Source: Polyangiaceae bacterium (GTDB taxonomy: Bacteria; Myxococcota_A; Polyangia; Polyangiales; Polyangiaceae). Taken from it: DNA of 64,000 nucleotides. The translations under genes and the position numbers were made by a program. The notes beneath the pieces were generated by a model. It was not told where the DNA came from. It made no database searches and saw only the letters and a list, made by a program, of their open reading frames with translations. The number at the start of each line of letters is the position of its first letter. Within the stretch, counting starts at the first letter, position 1. Below are positions 8,737-16,472 of this stretch, piece by piece. Location of the stretch: positions 22,815-86,814 of the forward strand of contig JABTUA010000004.1 of NCBI GenBank assembly GCA_015075635.1, given 5' to 3'.

Positions 8737-9843
8737 ATGAGCAACGAGCCCGCCCGAGCCCTGCCCCGAGCCCGACGCGCCGTCGTCGTCTGGCTCTGGC
8801 TGTGCGTGCTGTCGCTGCTGGTCATGATCGTGCTCGGCGGAGTCGTGCGCCTCACGGGCTCCGGGCTCTCGATCACGGTCTGGGAGCCCATCGTCGGCAC
8901 CCTGCCGCCACTCAGTCACGCGGACTGGGAGCGCGTCTTTGCGCTCTACCGGCAGAGCCCGGAGTTCCGCCACGTGAACCCGACCATGGACCTCGCGGCG
9001 TTCCAGCGCATCTTCTGGCCGGAGTACCTGCACCGGCTCCTGGGTCGGAGCATCGGCGTGCTGGTGGCCGTGCCGTGCGTCTACTTCCTGGTCAAGGGCT
9101 ACCTGGGCCGCCAGCTGGTGCGGCGGCTGGTGCTGCTCTTCGCCCTCGGCGGGCTTCAGGGGCTCATCGGTTGGTTGATGGTGGCGAGCGGGCTGGTGGA
9201 CGCTCCGCACGTCAGCCACTACCGGCTCACCCTGCACCTCGGCATGGGCTTTCTGCTCTTCGGGTACGCCGCCTGGCTCGCCATCGAGCAGACGCTCGGC
9301 GGCTTCGTGGTCACGAACGGCTGGCCCAGGCTGCGACGCTCGCTCCTCGGGTTCACCGCCCTGGCCGCGCTCACCGCGCTCTCCGGTGGGCTGGTGGCGG
9401 GGCTCAAGGCCGGGCACGCCTTCCCCACCTTCCCGCTCATGGCCGGCGCCTGGGTCCCCGCCGGCCTCCTGGCGATGATGCCCGTGTGGCGGAACGGCTT
9501 CGATAACGTGATCACGGTGATGTTCCAGCACCGAGTGCTCGGGATCGCGGTGCTCGTGTTCGCGCTCGGGCTGGCGCTCGCGGCGCGCAAGAGCGGGGTG
9601 CCACGCCACGCCCGCGTCGCCTTCGATCTGATCGTGGCAGCCGTGCTCGTGCAGGTGACGCTCGGCATCGCCACCCTGCTGATGTTCGTCCCGGTCTCCG
9701 TCGCGGCCGCGCACCAGGGGAACGCCGCCTTGGTGCTCGGGGCTGCGCTCTACGCCAACTACGCCCTCCGCCGCTGGCCGGAGCACGTCGAGCTCCCGGC
9801 GGACGTGCGGATCTCGCCAAGCGCGGTGCCGCTCGCCACCTGA
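8737..9843 (+). CDS. ctaA: Heme A synthase (COX15/CtaA)
   Basis: This 368-aa polytopic membrane protein oxidises the C8 methyl group of heme O to make heme A for cytochrome oxidase. Family signatures include LGGVVRLTGSGLSI, the EYLHRLLGR segment carrying a heme-ligand histidine, the RLTLHLG histidine, the FQHRVLG histidine in the second half and AAAHQGNA at the end of the barrel. About eight membrane helices can be traced in two homologous halves, as in the alphaproteobacterial/mitochondrial COX15 type. The ATG at 8737 is directly followed by the cytoplasmic basic segment. No other cytochrome oxidase genes are in the window. Confidence 0.93.
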   Translation: MSNEPARALPRARRAVVVWLWLCVLSLLVMIVLGGVVRLTGSGLSITVWEPIVGTLPPLSHADWERVFALYRQSPEFRHVNPTMDLAAFQRIFWPEYLHRLLGRSIGVLVAVPCVYFLVKGYLGRQLVRRLVLLFALGGLQGLIGWLMVASGLVDAPHVSHYRLTLHLGMGFLLFGYAAWLAIEQTLGGFVVTNGWPRLRRSLLGFTALAALTALSGGLVAGLKAGHAFPTFPLMAGAWVPAGLLAMMPVWRNGFDNVITVMFQHRVLGIAVLVFALGLALAARKSGVPRHARVAFDLIVAAVLVQVTLGIATLLMFVPVSVAAAHQGNAALVLGAALYANYALRRWPEHVELPADVRISPSAVPLAT

Positions 9844-9885
9844 GGGCTCGCGGCCCCAGGAACAACGGCTCGCGCCCCCAACCCC

Positions 9886-10074
9886 TCAGCGCTGGCGGAG
9901 CTTGCGAGCGATCATGCCCAGCGGCTCTTCGACGAGCACTCGGCGTGCTGGCTGGCGCTCGTCCGGTTCGCGCAGGGCGATGTATCCGCGACGAGGCTCC
10001 ACCCGGCTCGGTCCGGGCTGGACCGGTTGCCAAGCGGTTCCCGAATGCGAGCGCTGGCGCTTGGGTCGAGTCAC
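9886..10074 (-). CDS. Small basic protein or candidate peptide substrate (62 aa)
   Basis: This short frame of 63 codons starts at a GTG at 10074 preceded by a strong GGAGG site 7 bases upstream and ends at a TGA next to base 9886. The product is rich in Arg, Pro and Glu: it opens TRPKRQRSHSGTAWQPVQPG and closes with EEPLGMIARKLRQR. It lies 163 bp downstream of, and on the same strand as, the double radical SAM gene, which is where a modified-peptide precursor would be expected. No family was recognised. A DNA- or RNA-binding small protein would fit the composition equally well. The stretch between it and the radical SAM stop holds no further gene that I can see. Confidence 0.4.
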   Translation of the reverse strand: MTRPKRQRSHSGTAWQPVQPGPSRVEPRRGYIALREPDERQPARRVLVEEPLGMIARKLRQR

Positions 10075-10237
10075 TGGGGGCCTCCTTCGCGTCTCCGGTT
10101 GGCGGTTGCAACGCGCGTGCCCGAGCGTCGATTCCACGCCACCGCCGCAAATGCGCTGGCGCGCCGACAACCGACTCCGCGACCGATAGCCGAGTGACGG
10201 CAACTCGCGTTCGGATCGTGGCGCCGCTGCCACACCC

Positions 10238-12514
10238 TCAAGGGGCAACGGGACGGACCAAGTCCTGGGGCTGAAGCAGCCACTGGGGCTCCGGCACGTC
10301 CGCGAGCCGGTAGAACCCGCCGCAGAACACCTTTCGGGTGCATGTCCCACATCCCCGTTCGTACCTGCGTTGGGTGCGGAGGTAGTCGAACAGGTTCACC
10401 TCGTCGTCGCGCACCAGCACCGTGTGGTGTTGGAGCATGGCGAGGTCGGCGGTCAGGTACTGCTCGTAACCGGGCAAGAAGCACCACGGCAGGTTGAGCA
10501 CTCGCAGCTTCATCCGGTCGTGCCACGCGTCGATGACCCGCATCACGATCTCCGCGGCTTGTCGCGTGTCCGGCGCCACCGTCTCGGTGGCCCGACCGAA
10601 CGGAGTCAAGAACTGGACGTCGAGCCTGCGCAGGCCGAGCTCGTGGACCAGCGCGGCGAGCTCGCCCAGGTGGCGGTGGTTCGAGAGCGTGAGGGTCACG
10701 GCGGCGCCGAGCTCGAGCCCGGCGGGCGCTGCCGCCATCACGTTCTTCACTCCGCGGAGCGTCTGGTCGAAGGCCTCCGGCACGCCGACGTTGGCGGCGT
10801 GCACGTGCCGGCTCGGGCCGTGCAGGCTGAACAGGATGCTCGTCGCGCCGCTGTGCGCGAGCTTCTCGGCGTACTCCGGGTAGTACGCCCTGCGGCCGTT
10901 GGTGGTGACGTGGACCTTCTCGTAGCCGATGCCGCGGGCGTAGTGGATCAGCGGGAAGAGCTGGTCGTAGACGGTGGGCTCACCGCCGTCGAGGTCGAGC
11001 AGCGTCGCGCCGCGGCGCCGGTGGTCGTCGAGCTGCTGTCGCTGGCGTTCGAAGTTTCCGTCCACCTGCGCGCCCGTTCCCAGCGCGCAGAACGTGCAGT
11101 GGTTGTTGCACTTGTAGGTGACGTTCAGGATCACCTTCTTGGGCCCCGACATCGCAGACAGGCGCAGGTCGAAGGTCTGTTTGAACTGCTCGAGCTCGAG
11201 CGGCGAGGCCGCGTCGTTGGTCGCGCTGGCCCGCTTCTGGAAGTACGGTCCGAAGTCCGAGACCAGCGGCAGCTGCCGGACGGCGCGCGCGAGCCGCGTC
11301 CCCGGCAGCGGCGTCGCGAACTGCACGCTGGGCCAGGCGCCGAAGCGCTCGTGCAGGTCGAGGGCGAAATCCAGGGTCTGGTTGATCTCCTCCCGCGTCT
11401 CGCCGGGGAGCCCGATCATGAAGTGCACGAGCAGCGGAACGCCGGCCGCGCCCACCTGCTCCGCGACCCGAGTGATCTGGCCGAGGTCCAGATCTTTGTC
11501 CACGATCTCGCTGACCACGCGCTGTGCGCCGCTCTCCGCGCTCACGCTGAGCGTGGTGACGCGGCCGCGCAGCGCCTCGATCTGCCGCTCCGTCAGGTGG
11601 TCGGCGCGCAGGCCGTTGGGGATCTCCAGGCCGAGGTCTCGCTCCCGAACCAGCTCGAGCAGCGTGTCGAAGTGGCGCTCGTTCGCGTTGCAGAGCTCGT
11701 CGAGCACGTGGACTCGCCGAGCGCCGAGCGCGACCAGCTGATCGAGGTGGCGCGCGAGCGCCGCGGCCGACAAACGCCGCTGGCGCTTCGGAGCCCCCGG
11801 CGCCGTGCCAGGGTTCGACGAGCAGTGGATGCAGCGGTAGGGACAGCCGCGGGAGGTCACCAGCGGCAGCGAGAGCCCGTCGATGGGAAACGCCCAGCTC
11901 GGCCGGCCCAGCTCGGCCATCACCCGCGCGTGCAAGCGGAAGCGCGCGCCGACGTCGATGGCGTGCCAGGCCGGCAGCGGCAGGGCGTCGAGGTCGGCGG
12001 GCTCCGGACAGTCCACTACCTCGGGCACCTCGGGTCGCCGAAGGGCGAGGCGCGCCACTTGCTCTGCCAGCACGGCTTCGGCCTCGTAGCGAAGCAGCAC
12101 GCTGACCTCTGGGTAGGCTGCGAGGATCTGCGCGGGGTCCGCGCCGACGTAGTGCTGCCCGCTCTGGTAGAGGTCGGCGAGCACGACAGGGCTCGCTGGG
12201 CATGCCGCGACGATGCGCTCGAGCGTCGCCCCGAGGAACGGCTCCCGCGCCGGCGGGCGATGGAACGGCGTGAAGGCCACCACGAACACGTCTGCCGCGG
12301 GGGTCTCCGGGGCGCTTCCGATGGCGAACCAGGAACCGTCCGCCGCCCCTGCGCCGGCGTCGGGGGTCCCGAGCGCGTCGCACAGGCTCACTTGGTGCCC
12401 CGCCTGTTCCAGGACCGCCGTCGCCGAGAGCGCCCCGAGATCGGCGAAGTACGGGTAGTCGACGAAGTCGCGCGAGATCCTGAGCGGCGGGAAAACGACG
12501 GCGACCCTGGCCAT
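10238..12514 (-). CDS. Double radical SAM protein (B12-binding-like N-terminus, two radical SAM domains)
   Basis: This 758-aa protein has an N-terminal region of about 170 residues with the strand pattern of the cobalamin-binding domains found in B12-radical SAM enzymes, though no clear DxHxxG motif was seen. The first radical SAM domain has its 4Fe-4S motif CPYRCIHC (Cys 224, 228, 231) and ends with HFMIGLPGET. The second starts at CNNHCTFC (469, 473, 476), with DGGEPT as the SAM-binding strand. It ends in a Cys group CGTCTRKVFCGG, suggesting a SPASM/twitch-type auxiliary cluster. The second domain resembles the radical SAM enzyme at 59833 (same CNNHCTFC). The reaction is unknown. It is divergent from the gene at 12600. 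Confidence 0.85.
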   Translation of the reverse strand: MARVAVVFPPLRISRDFVDYPYFADLGALSATAVLEQAGHQVSLCDALGTPDAGAGAADGSWFAIGSAPETPAADVFVVAFTPFHRPPAREPFLGATLERIVAACPASPVVLADLYQSGQHYVGADPAQILAAYPEVSVLLRYEAEAVLAEQVARLALRRPEVPEVVDCPEPADLDALPLPAWHAIDVGARFRLHARVMAELGRPSWAFPIDGLSLPLVTSRGCPYRCIHCSSNPGTAPGAPKRQRRLSAAALARHLDQLVALGARRVHVLDELCNANERHFDTLLELVRERDLGLEIPNGLRADHLTERQIEALRGRVTTLSVSAESGAQRVVSEIVDKDLDLGQITRVAEQVGAAGVPLLVHFMIGLPGETREEINQTLDFALDLHERFGAWPSVQFATPLPGTRLARAVRQLPLVSDFGPYFQKRASATNDAASPLELEQFKQTFDLRLSAMSGPKKVILNVTYKCNNHCTFCALGTGAQVDGNFERQRQQLDDHRRRGATLLDLDGGEPTVYDQLFPLIHYARGIGYEKVHVTTNGRRAYYPEYAEKLAHSGATSILFSLHGPSRHVHAANVGVPEAFDQTLRGVKNVMAAAPAGLELGAAVTLTLSNHRHLGELAALVHELGLRRLDVQFLTPFGRATETVAPDTRQAAEIVMRVIDAWHDRMKLRVLNLPWCFLPGYEQYLTADLAMLQHHTVLVRDDEVNLFDYLRTQRRYERGCGTCTRKVFCGGFYRLADVPEPQWLLQPQDLVRPVAP

Positions 12515-12599
12515 GACCCCCGAAGCGTAGCTTGGTTCGACCGGGGCCGAGCGAGAAGCCCTTGACCTCGAGCCGGAAGGCGGCAGATACCGGGGGCCG

Positions 12600-13235
12600 A
12601 TGAGACGCGCGCCGGCCGCCCTGAGCTTGCTCGTGGTGCTCGCGTCGACCCGCGTCGCGGCGGCGGTCGAGAACGAGTGGGAGGGCGACTACGGCCAGAA
12701 GTCGGAGCGCCGCAGCGACTTCACGGCAGGCCTGTCGCTCGGGCCGTTCGCGGCCACCGCCTACGGCTACCCGAACGAAGCGGGCAAGATCGACGACGAC
12801 CGCTACGTGGCCGACACCGGCGTTGGGCTCGGCACCAGCCAGACGTTGTGGATCGGTGGCGCGCTGCGCGACTGGTTCACCTTCGCCATCGGTTACTGGG
12901 GCGTGGCCTATTCCGCCAACGACCTGGACGCCGAGGGCTTCGGCATCCTGTTCCGCGTCGAGACCTTCCCGCTCTGGGCGCAGGGCGGGCCCTGGCGCGA
13001 CGCCGGCCTCTACGCCGACTTCGGCATCGGAGGCATGACGCTGAAGCAAGGCGACGACGAGCGCGCCGACGGAGGCGCCCTCAGCATCATCGGCCTGGGT
13101 GCGTTCTGGGAGCCCGTGCGCTTCGGCATCTTCTCGTTCGGCCCGAACCTCGAGGTCACGCACGCCTACAGCCGCACGCTGCACCTGAGCGGCGCCACGC
13201 TGGGCGCGCGGCTGGTGCTGTACACGCGCCCCTGA
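12600..13235 (+). CDS. Predicted secreted or outer-membrane beta-barrel protein
   Basis: This 211-aa protein has a signal peptide (about residues 1-21, ending VAAA). The rest alternates aromatic, glycine and small polar residues in the way of amphipathic beta strands, for example FAIGYWGVAYS, GLYADFGIGGM and FGIFSFGPNLEV, and it ends in a strand LGARLVLYTRP. This suggests a small barrel of about eight strands in the outer membrane, typical of poorly characterised myxobacterial proteins. No specific family is recognised. It is divergent from the double radical SAM gene with 85 bp between starts, and converges with the sigma-54 activator gene 4 bases after its stop. Confidence 0.6.
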   Translation: MRRAPAALSLLVVLASTRVAAAVENEWEGDYGQKSERRSDFTAGLSLGPFAATAYGYPNEAGKIDDDRYVADTGVGLGTSQTLWIGGALRDWFTFAIGYWGVAYSANDLDAEGFGILFRVETFPLWAQGGPWRDAGLYADFGIGGMTLKQGDDERADGGALSIIGLGAFWEPVRFGIFSFGPNLEVTHAYSRTLHLSGATLGARLVLYTRP

Positions 13236-13239
13236 GCGC

Positions 13240-14253
13240 TCAGCCGGCTGAGCGCGCAGCGCGGGCGGCGAAGCGCTGCATCGTACGCAGGCTCACCGAC
13301 AAGCGCTGCGCCGCGCGTGAGCGGTTCCCGCCTTCGAGGCTCAAGGCAGCAGCCAGGATGGCGTCCACGGACTCCTGGAGCGGCCGGTCCAGGCGCACCT
13401 CCAGCGCGCCCGACTGCCGCCCGGCGGCGGTCGCCGACGTCGGCAGCGAGCTCAGGCGGAGCGCATGGGAGAGCCGCATCGCCTCGGGCAAGTCCTGGAC
13501 GCGCACGCGCTTGGCCTCTCGCATCACACACACGAGCTCCACCGCGTTGCGAAGCTCGCGGACGTTGCCCGGCCAGGCGTGCTCCCGGAACGCCGCCAAG
13601 GCGGCCCGCGTGAGCCGGGGCGGGCGCGTACCATGTCGCGCCGACATCTCGGCGACGAACTGTTGGACCAGCGGATCGATGTCCGCCTGACGTTCGCGCA
13701 GCGGCGGCACCGCCAGCGTGATGCCCTGGATGCGGTAGAAGAGGTCCGCGCGAAAGCGCCCCTCCCGGACCTCTGTTTCGAGCGGGCGCAGCGTCGCGGT
13801 GACGAGGCGGACGTCCACGGCGATCTTCGTGGAGCTGCCCACACGCATGAACTTGCGGCTCTCGAGGAAACGCAGGAGCTTGGCCTGGACCCCGAGCGGG
13901 GTCTCCCCCACCTCGTCCAGGAACAACGTGCCGCCGGACGCGGCTTCGATCTTGCCGCGCGTGCGCTCGGTCGCCCCGGTGAACGCACCCTTCTCGTGAC
14001 CGAACAGCTCGCTCTCGAACAAGGTCTCGGGGATGGCGGCACAGTTGATGGGGATGAACGGGCCGGCGCGGCGATGGGACAGCTCGTGCACGCGGCGAGC
14101 GAGCACCTCCTTCCCCGTCCCGCTCTCGCCGGTCAGGCTCACGGTGACGTCCTTGTCGGCCACGGTGCGGATGGCCCGATCGAGCCGCCGCATGGCGCCG
14201 GAGCGCATGACCGGCTCGAACACTACGTCAGGTTGTCGTAGTTTCCGGGGCAA
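13240..14253 (-). CDS. Sigma-54-dependent transcriptional activator (AAA+ domain plus Fis-type HTH, no sensor domain)
   Basis: This protein of about 337 aa is an enhancer-binding protein that remodels sigma-54 RNA polymerase by ATP hydrolysis. Seen are Walker A GESGTGKE, the sigma-54 contact loop GAFTGA, Walker B TLFLDEVGE, the R-finger region and WPGNVRELRN. A C-terminal helix-turn-helix of the Fis type reads NRSRAAQRLSVSLRTMQRF. The AAA+ domain begins within about 25 residues of the N-terminus, so no receiver, FHA or GAF domain is present; activity must be controlled by abundance or by another protein. The TTG at 14253 is the longest start consistent with the frame; a GTG about 10 codons inside is also possible. 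Confidence 0.88.
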   Translation of the reverse strand: MPRKLRQPDVVFEPVMRSGAMRRLDRAIRTVADKDVTVSLTGESGTGKEVLARRVHELSHRRAGPFIPINCAAIPETLFESELFGHEKGAFTGATERTRGKIEAASGGTLFLDEVGETPLGVQAKLLRFLESRKFMRVGSSTKIAVDVRLVTATLRPLETEVREGRFRADLFYRIQGITLAVPPLRERQADIDPLVQQFVAEMSARHGTRPPRLTRAALAAFREHAWPGNVRELRNAVELVCVMREAKRVRVQDLPEAMRLSHALRLSSLPTSATAAGRQSGALEVRLDRPLQESVDAILAAALSLEGGNRSRAAQRLSVSLRTMQRFAARAARSAG

Positions 14254-14492
14254 GCACCACCAACTACGCCAGACTGGTCATTCCAGCAAACCGACCTGAG
14301 GGTCGGGCCAAGCCGTGTATCCGTGCCGTTGGCGGCGCAACCGGGGCGCCCGTGCTCCGCGCCGCCCGCCGCCCGGAGCGAACGCGTTGGAACGGATCCT
14401 GCTGGTGTGGTGCCGCTCGGGGCCGATTCGGCCCAACGCCGGTTCGTTCTCCAGCCTCCTCGCGTGACGCGGGTCGGGTGGTCCCGGGTAGG

Positions 14493-14993
14493 TCAGCGAC
14501 TCCCCTTGATCAGTGCGGCCATGTGCTCCCTCACCTCGGGCGGCTTCGCCACGACGACGTCGCATGCTGCGTACCGCGCGACCCGCTCCGCGACGGACCC
14601 CAGCACCGCGTGCCCGAGACCCGTACGGCCGTGCGTGCCGACTACGATTGTGTCCGCCCCGACCTCGAGCGCGTAGCGAACTATCTCCTGATGAGGCTTA
14701 CCTTGGCGGATCGCGACCCGTATGTCCGCTCGCACTTGGCGTTTCGTGGTCTGGTGGACCACCGCGATTTCCTCCTCGATCTGCGCCTTGATTCGCGCCT
14801 TGCGCTCGTCCCAGCGGTCGAGGATCGCCTGCGTACTCTCGATGCGTTCCACCCTCTCCACCACGTAGAGCAGGTGCAGCGGCGCACCGCTTCGCAGACT
14901 GGCGATCTCCAGCGCGACGTCCAGTGCAACGCGCGAAGCGTCGGACAGATCCGTCGCGCAGACGAGCGTCGCTCGACCGGTAGTGTGCGTCAT
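14493..14993 (-). CDS. Universal stress protein, UspA family
   Basis: This 166-aa single-domain USP has the ATP-binding signature at its C-terminal end, GTHGRTGLGHAVLGSVAERV (G-x2-G-x9-G-S type), and the first strand LVCATDLSD. It is likely a cytoplasmic dimer that binds ATP. Its start overlaps the stop of the 55-aa gene by 4 bp (ATGA), which in turn overlaps the receiver-like gene, so the three form one operon. Such small USP/receiver operons often sit beside energy-metabolism genes, and here the Ehr-type complex follows on the other strand. USPs are usually induced by starvation or low oxygen; no regulator site was identified. Confidence 0.88.
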   Translation of the reverse strand: MTHTTGRATLVCATDLSDASRVALDVALEIASLRSGAPLHLLYVVERVERIESTQAILDRWDERKARIKAQIEEEIAVVHQTTKRQVRADIRVAIRQGKPHQEIVRYALEVGADTIVVGTHGRTGLGHAVLGSVAERVARYAACDVVVAKPPEVREHMAALIKGSR

Positions 14994-15157
14994 GTTGGTT
15001 CCTCCCGGAGGTTCGTGTCGAGTGCCGTGACCTCGCTCGCGATGACGACCGCGGCCGCCAGGTCGAGCGCGATGCGAAGTCCGGGGTGCTTCAGCTCGAG
15101 CTGCGCGAGGACGTCGGCGGTGGATGCGACGACACGTTCAGGATTGGGCTGGGTCAT
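14990..15157 (-). CDS. Small protein of 55 aa between receiver-like and USP genes
   Basis: This short ORF starts at the ATG at 15157 and overlaps both neighbours by 4 bp (ATGA at each junction), which is strong evidence that it is translated. It is acidic to neutral, with LDLAAAVVIASEVTALD as a hydrophobic helix-like core that is weak for a membrane span. No family is recognised. Its coupling to the receiver-like protein and the universal stress protein suggests a partner or adaptor in the same response. Confidence 0.55.
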   Translation of the reverse strand: MTQPNPERVVASTADVLAQLELKHPGLRIALDLAAAVVIASEVTALDTNLREEPT

Positions 15158-15570
15158 TCCGTGCTTTCGCCCTCCGTCGAGGGTGGGTCGAGGCGTGCGC
15201 GAATGGCGTCGAGGATGGTCCACCCCCAGGCGGGTCGCGGAATCACGAGCAGGGCGACCCCTGCGGACAGCTCGAGCGCGTTGAACCGCTTCGGGTCCTT
15301 GGTCACGAACACCACGAGCAAATCTGCTCGTCCCGCGGCCAGAGCTCCGACGTGTCGAACCACGCTCTCGAACTCGAAGTCGTCCGGAAAGATCACGACC
15401 GCGGCGGCTCGGGGCGGCGTGGTCGCGGCGAGCTTCTCCAGCGCCCGGGTCGTGGCGGTCTCCACGCCAGCCCGGCGCAGGTACGCCTCGAGACCATCCA
15501 CGGTCTCGGCATTGCCGGACACGACGTTCACGAAGGTGGCGGCCGGACCGCGGGGCCGCTGTGCGCGCAT
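15154..15570 (-). CDS. Receiver-like protein of unknown function
   Basis: This 138-aa protein shows the alternating strand/helix pattern of a CheY-like domain: FVNVVSGN, then AAAVVIFPDD at the place of the phospho-acceptor strand, then DLLVVFVTKDP with the Thr-Lys/Asp pattern, then VALLVIPRP and a last helix. The residues after strand 3 are PDDFEF, so the acceptor Asp may be present, but the acidic pair after strand 1 is not clear, and it may be a pseudo-receiver. The ATG at 15570 was chosen; codons just upstream (GTG near 15588) are possible. It is the first gene of a three-gene overlapping operon with the 55-aa protein and the universal stress protein. Confidence 0.5.
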   Translation of the reverse strand: MRAQRPRGPAATFVNVVSGNAETVDGLEAYLRRAGVETATTRALEKLAATTPPRAAAVVIFPDDFEFESVVRHVGALAAGRADLLVVFVTKDPKRFNALELSAGVALLVIPRPAWGWTILDAIRARLDPPSTEGESTE

Positions 15571-15820
15571 GCCGGCGCGCTTTGCAACGCGGATGCCACG
15601 CGGCGCCGACGCCGAAGTGAGAGAACGCGAGCTGGATTGGGGACTGCTTCTGACGAATGTGCCACTCTGGCATAGCAATCTTCTATGGAGCTTGGCCGAG
15701 TCAGCCAGGTCGGCGTATCCAATCCGCCGAGAACGGCTCACTGCTTGCGGGTACCGCTCGGCGGCGAAGGCAGGTAAACAGCCGGATTCGCGGGCACGAC
15801 TCTTGCGATGCGCAGGTGAC

Positions 15821-16471
15821 GTGCGACTCACCCTCCCCGAGGCGGCCGAGCTGCTCGGCACCGGCGAAGCCCAGGTCGAAGACCTGGTCGTCAACAGCGC
15901 GTTGCCCGCGTTCAAGATGCACGACCGGCTGTGGGTCAACCGGTCGGAGCTCTTGGAGTGGGCGGCGTCTCGCGGCGTGCGCTTCTCGCGGCGCGTGTAC
16001 TCGCACGGCGCGTCGAACCTGTCCGCCGCGCTTTCGCGGGGCGGGAGCCACGAGCTCGTCGCAGCGTCGCTCGACACCGCGCTCGCCGAGCTCGTCCAGC
16101 GCTTGGCGCTCCCGCCCGACGTCGATCGAGCCGAGCTCCTCGACGTGCTCCAGGTCCGCGACCCGTGCTCGCCGACGGTCGTCGCCCCAGGGGTTCTGAT
16201 CCCACACGCGCGCATGCCCATCGTGCTCGACGTCGAGGAGCCGCTGCTCGGCCTGGGCTACCTGCGAGAACCGCTGCGGATCGGCTCGGACAGCGTCGGA
16301 GCCGTCTTCCTGCTGGTGACGCCGACCGTGCGCGCCCACCTGCACCTGCTCGCTCGACTGGCGCGCGTGCTCCACGATCCGAGCCTGTGCGGCGCCATCG
16401 AGCGGCGAGAGAGCCTCGAGCTCTTGCTTCAGCTCGTCGTGGAGGCCGACGAGCCCGTCTCGGTGCGCTGA
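15821..16471 (+). CDS. Excisionase-type HTH fused to PTS EIIA (PtsN-like) domain
   Basis: This 216-aa protein has an N-terminal MerR/excisionase-like DNA-binding helix pair (LPEAAELLGTGEAQVEDL ... WVNRSELLEWA, residues 3-45). A PTS system IIA domain of the fructose/nitrogen type follows at about residues 70-210. Its active-site His lies in VLIPHAR, followed by the family phrase AVFLLVTPTVRAHLHLLARLARVL. PtsN-like proteins are phosphorylated on this histidine and act as regulators; the HTH fusion would link that to DNA or protein binding. The GTG at 15821 follows AGGTGAC. The next gene starts 1 base after the stop, so it heads the Ehr operon. Bases 15571-15820 contain no gene that I can see. 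Confidence 0.72.
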   Translation: MRLTLPEAAELLGTGEAQVEDLVVNSALPAFKMHDRLWVNRSELLEWAASRGVRFSRRVYSHGASNLSAALSRGGSHELVAASLDTALAELVQRLALPPDVDRAELLDVLQVRDPCSPTVVAPGVLIPHARMPIVLDVEEPLLGLGYLREPLRIGSDSVGAVFLLVTPTVRAHLHLLARLARVLHDPSLCGAIERRESLELLLQLVVEADEPVSVR

Positions 16472-16472
16472 G

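Noticed and set aside
10370..12565. Long plus-strand open frame of 731 codons opposite the double radical SAM gene
   Set aside because: It is a shadow frame: composition is Arg/Val/Glu-rich without motifs, while the minus strand has clear radical SAM motifs and a normal start.
14254..14492. Possible tRNA or structured RNA in the gap between sigma-54 activator and USP genes
   Set aside because: No cloverleaf or conserved T-loop sequence is visible; GC-rich hairpins are expected by chance here.
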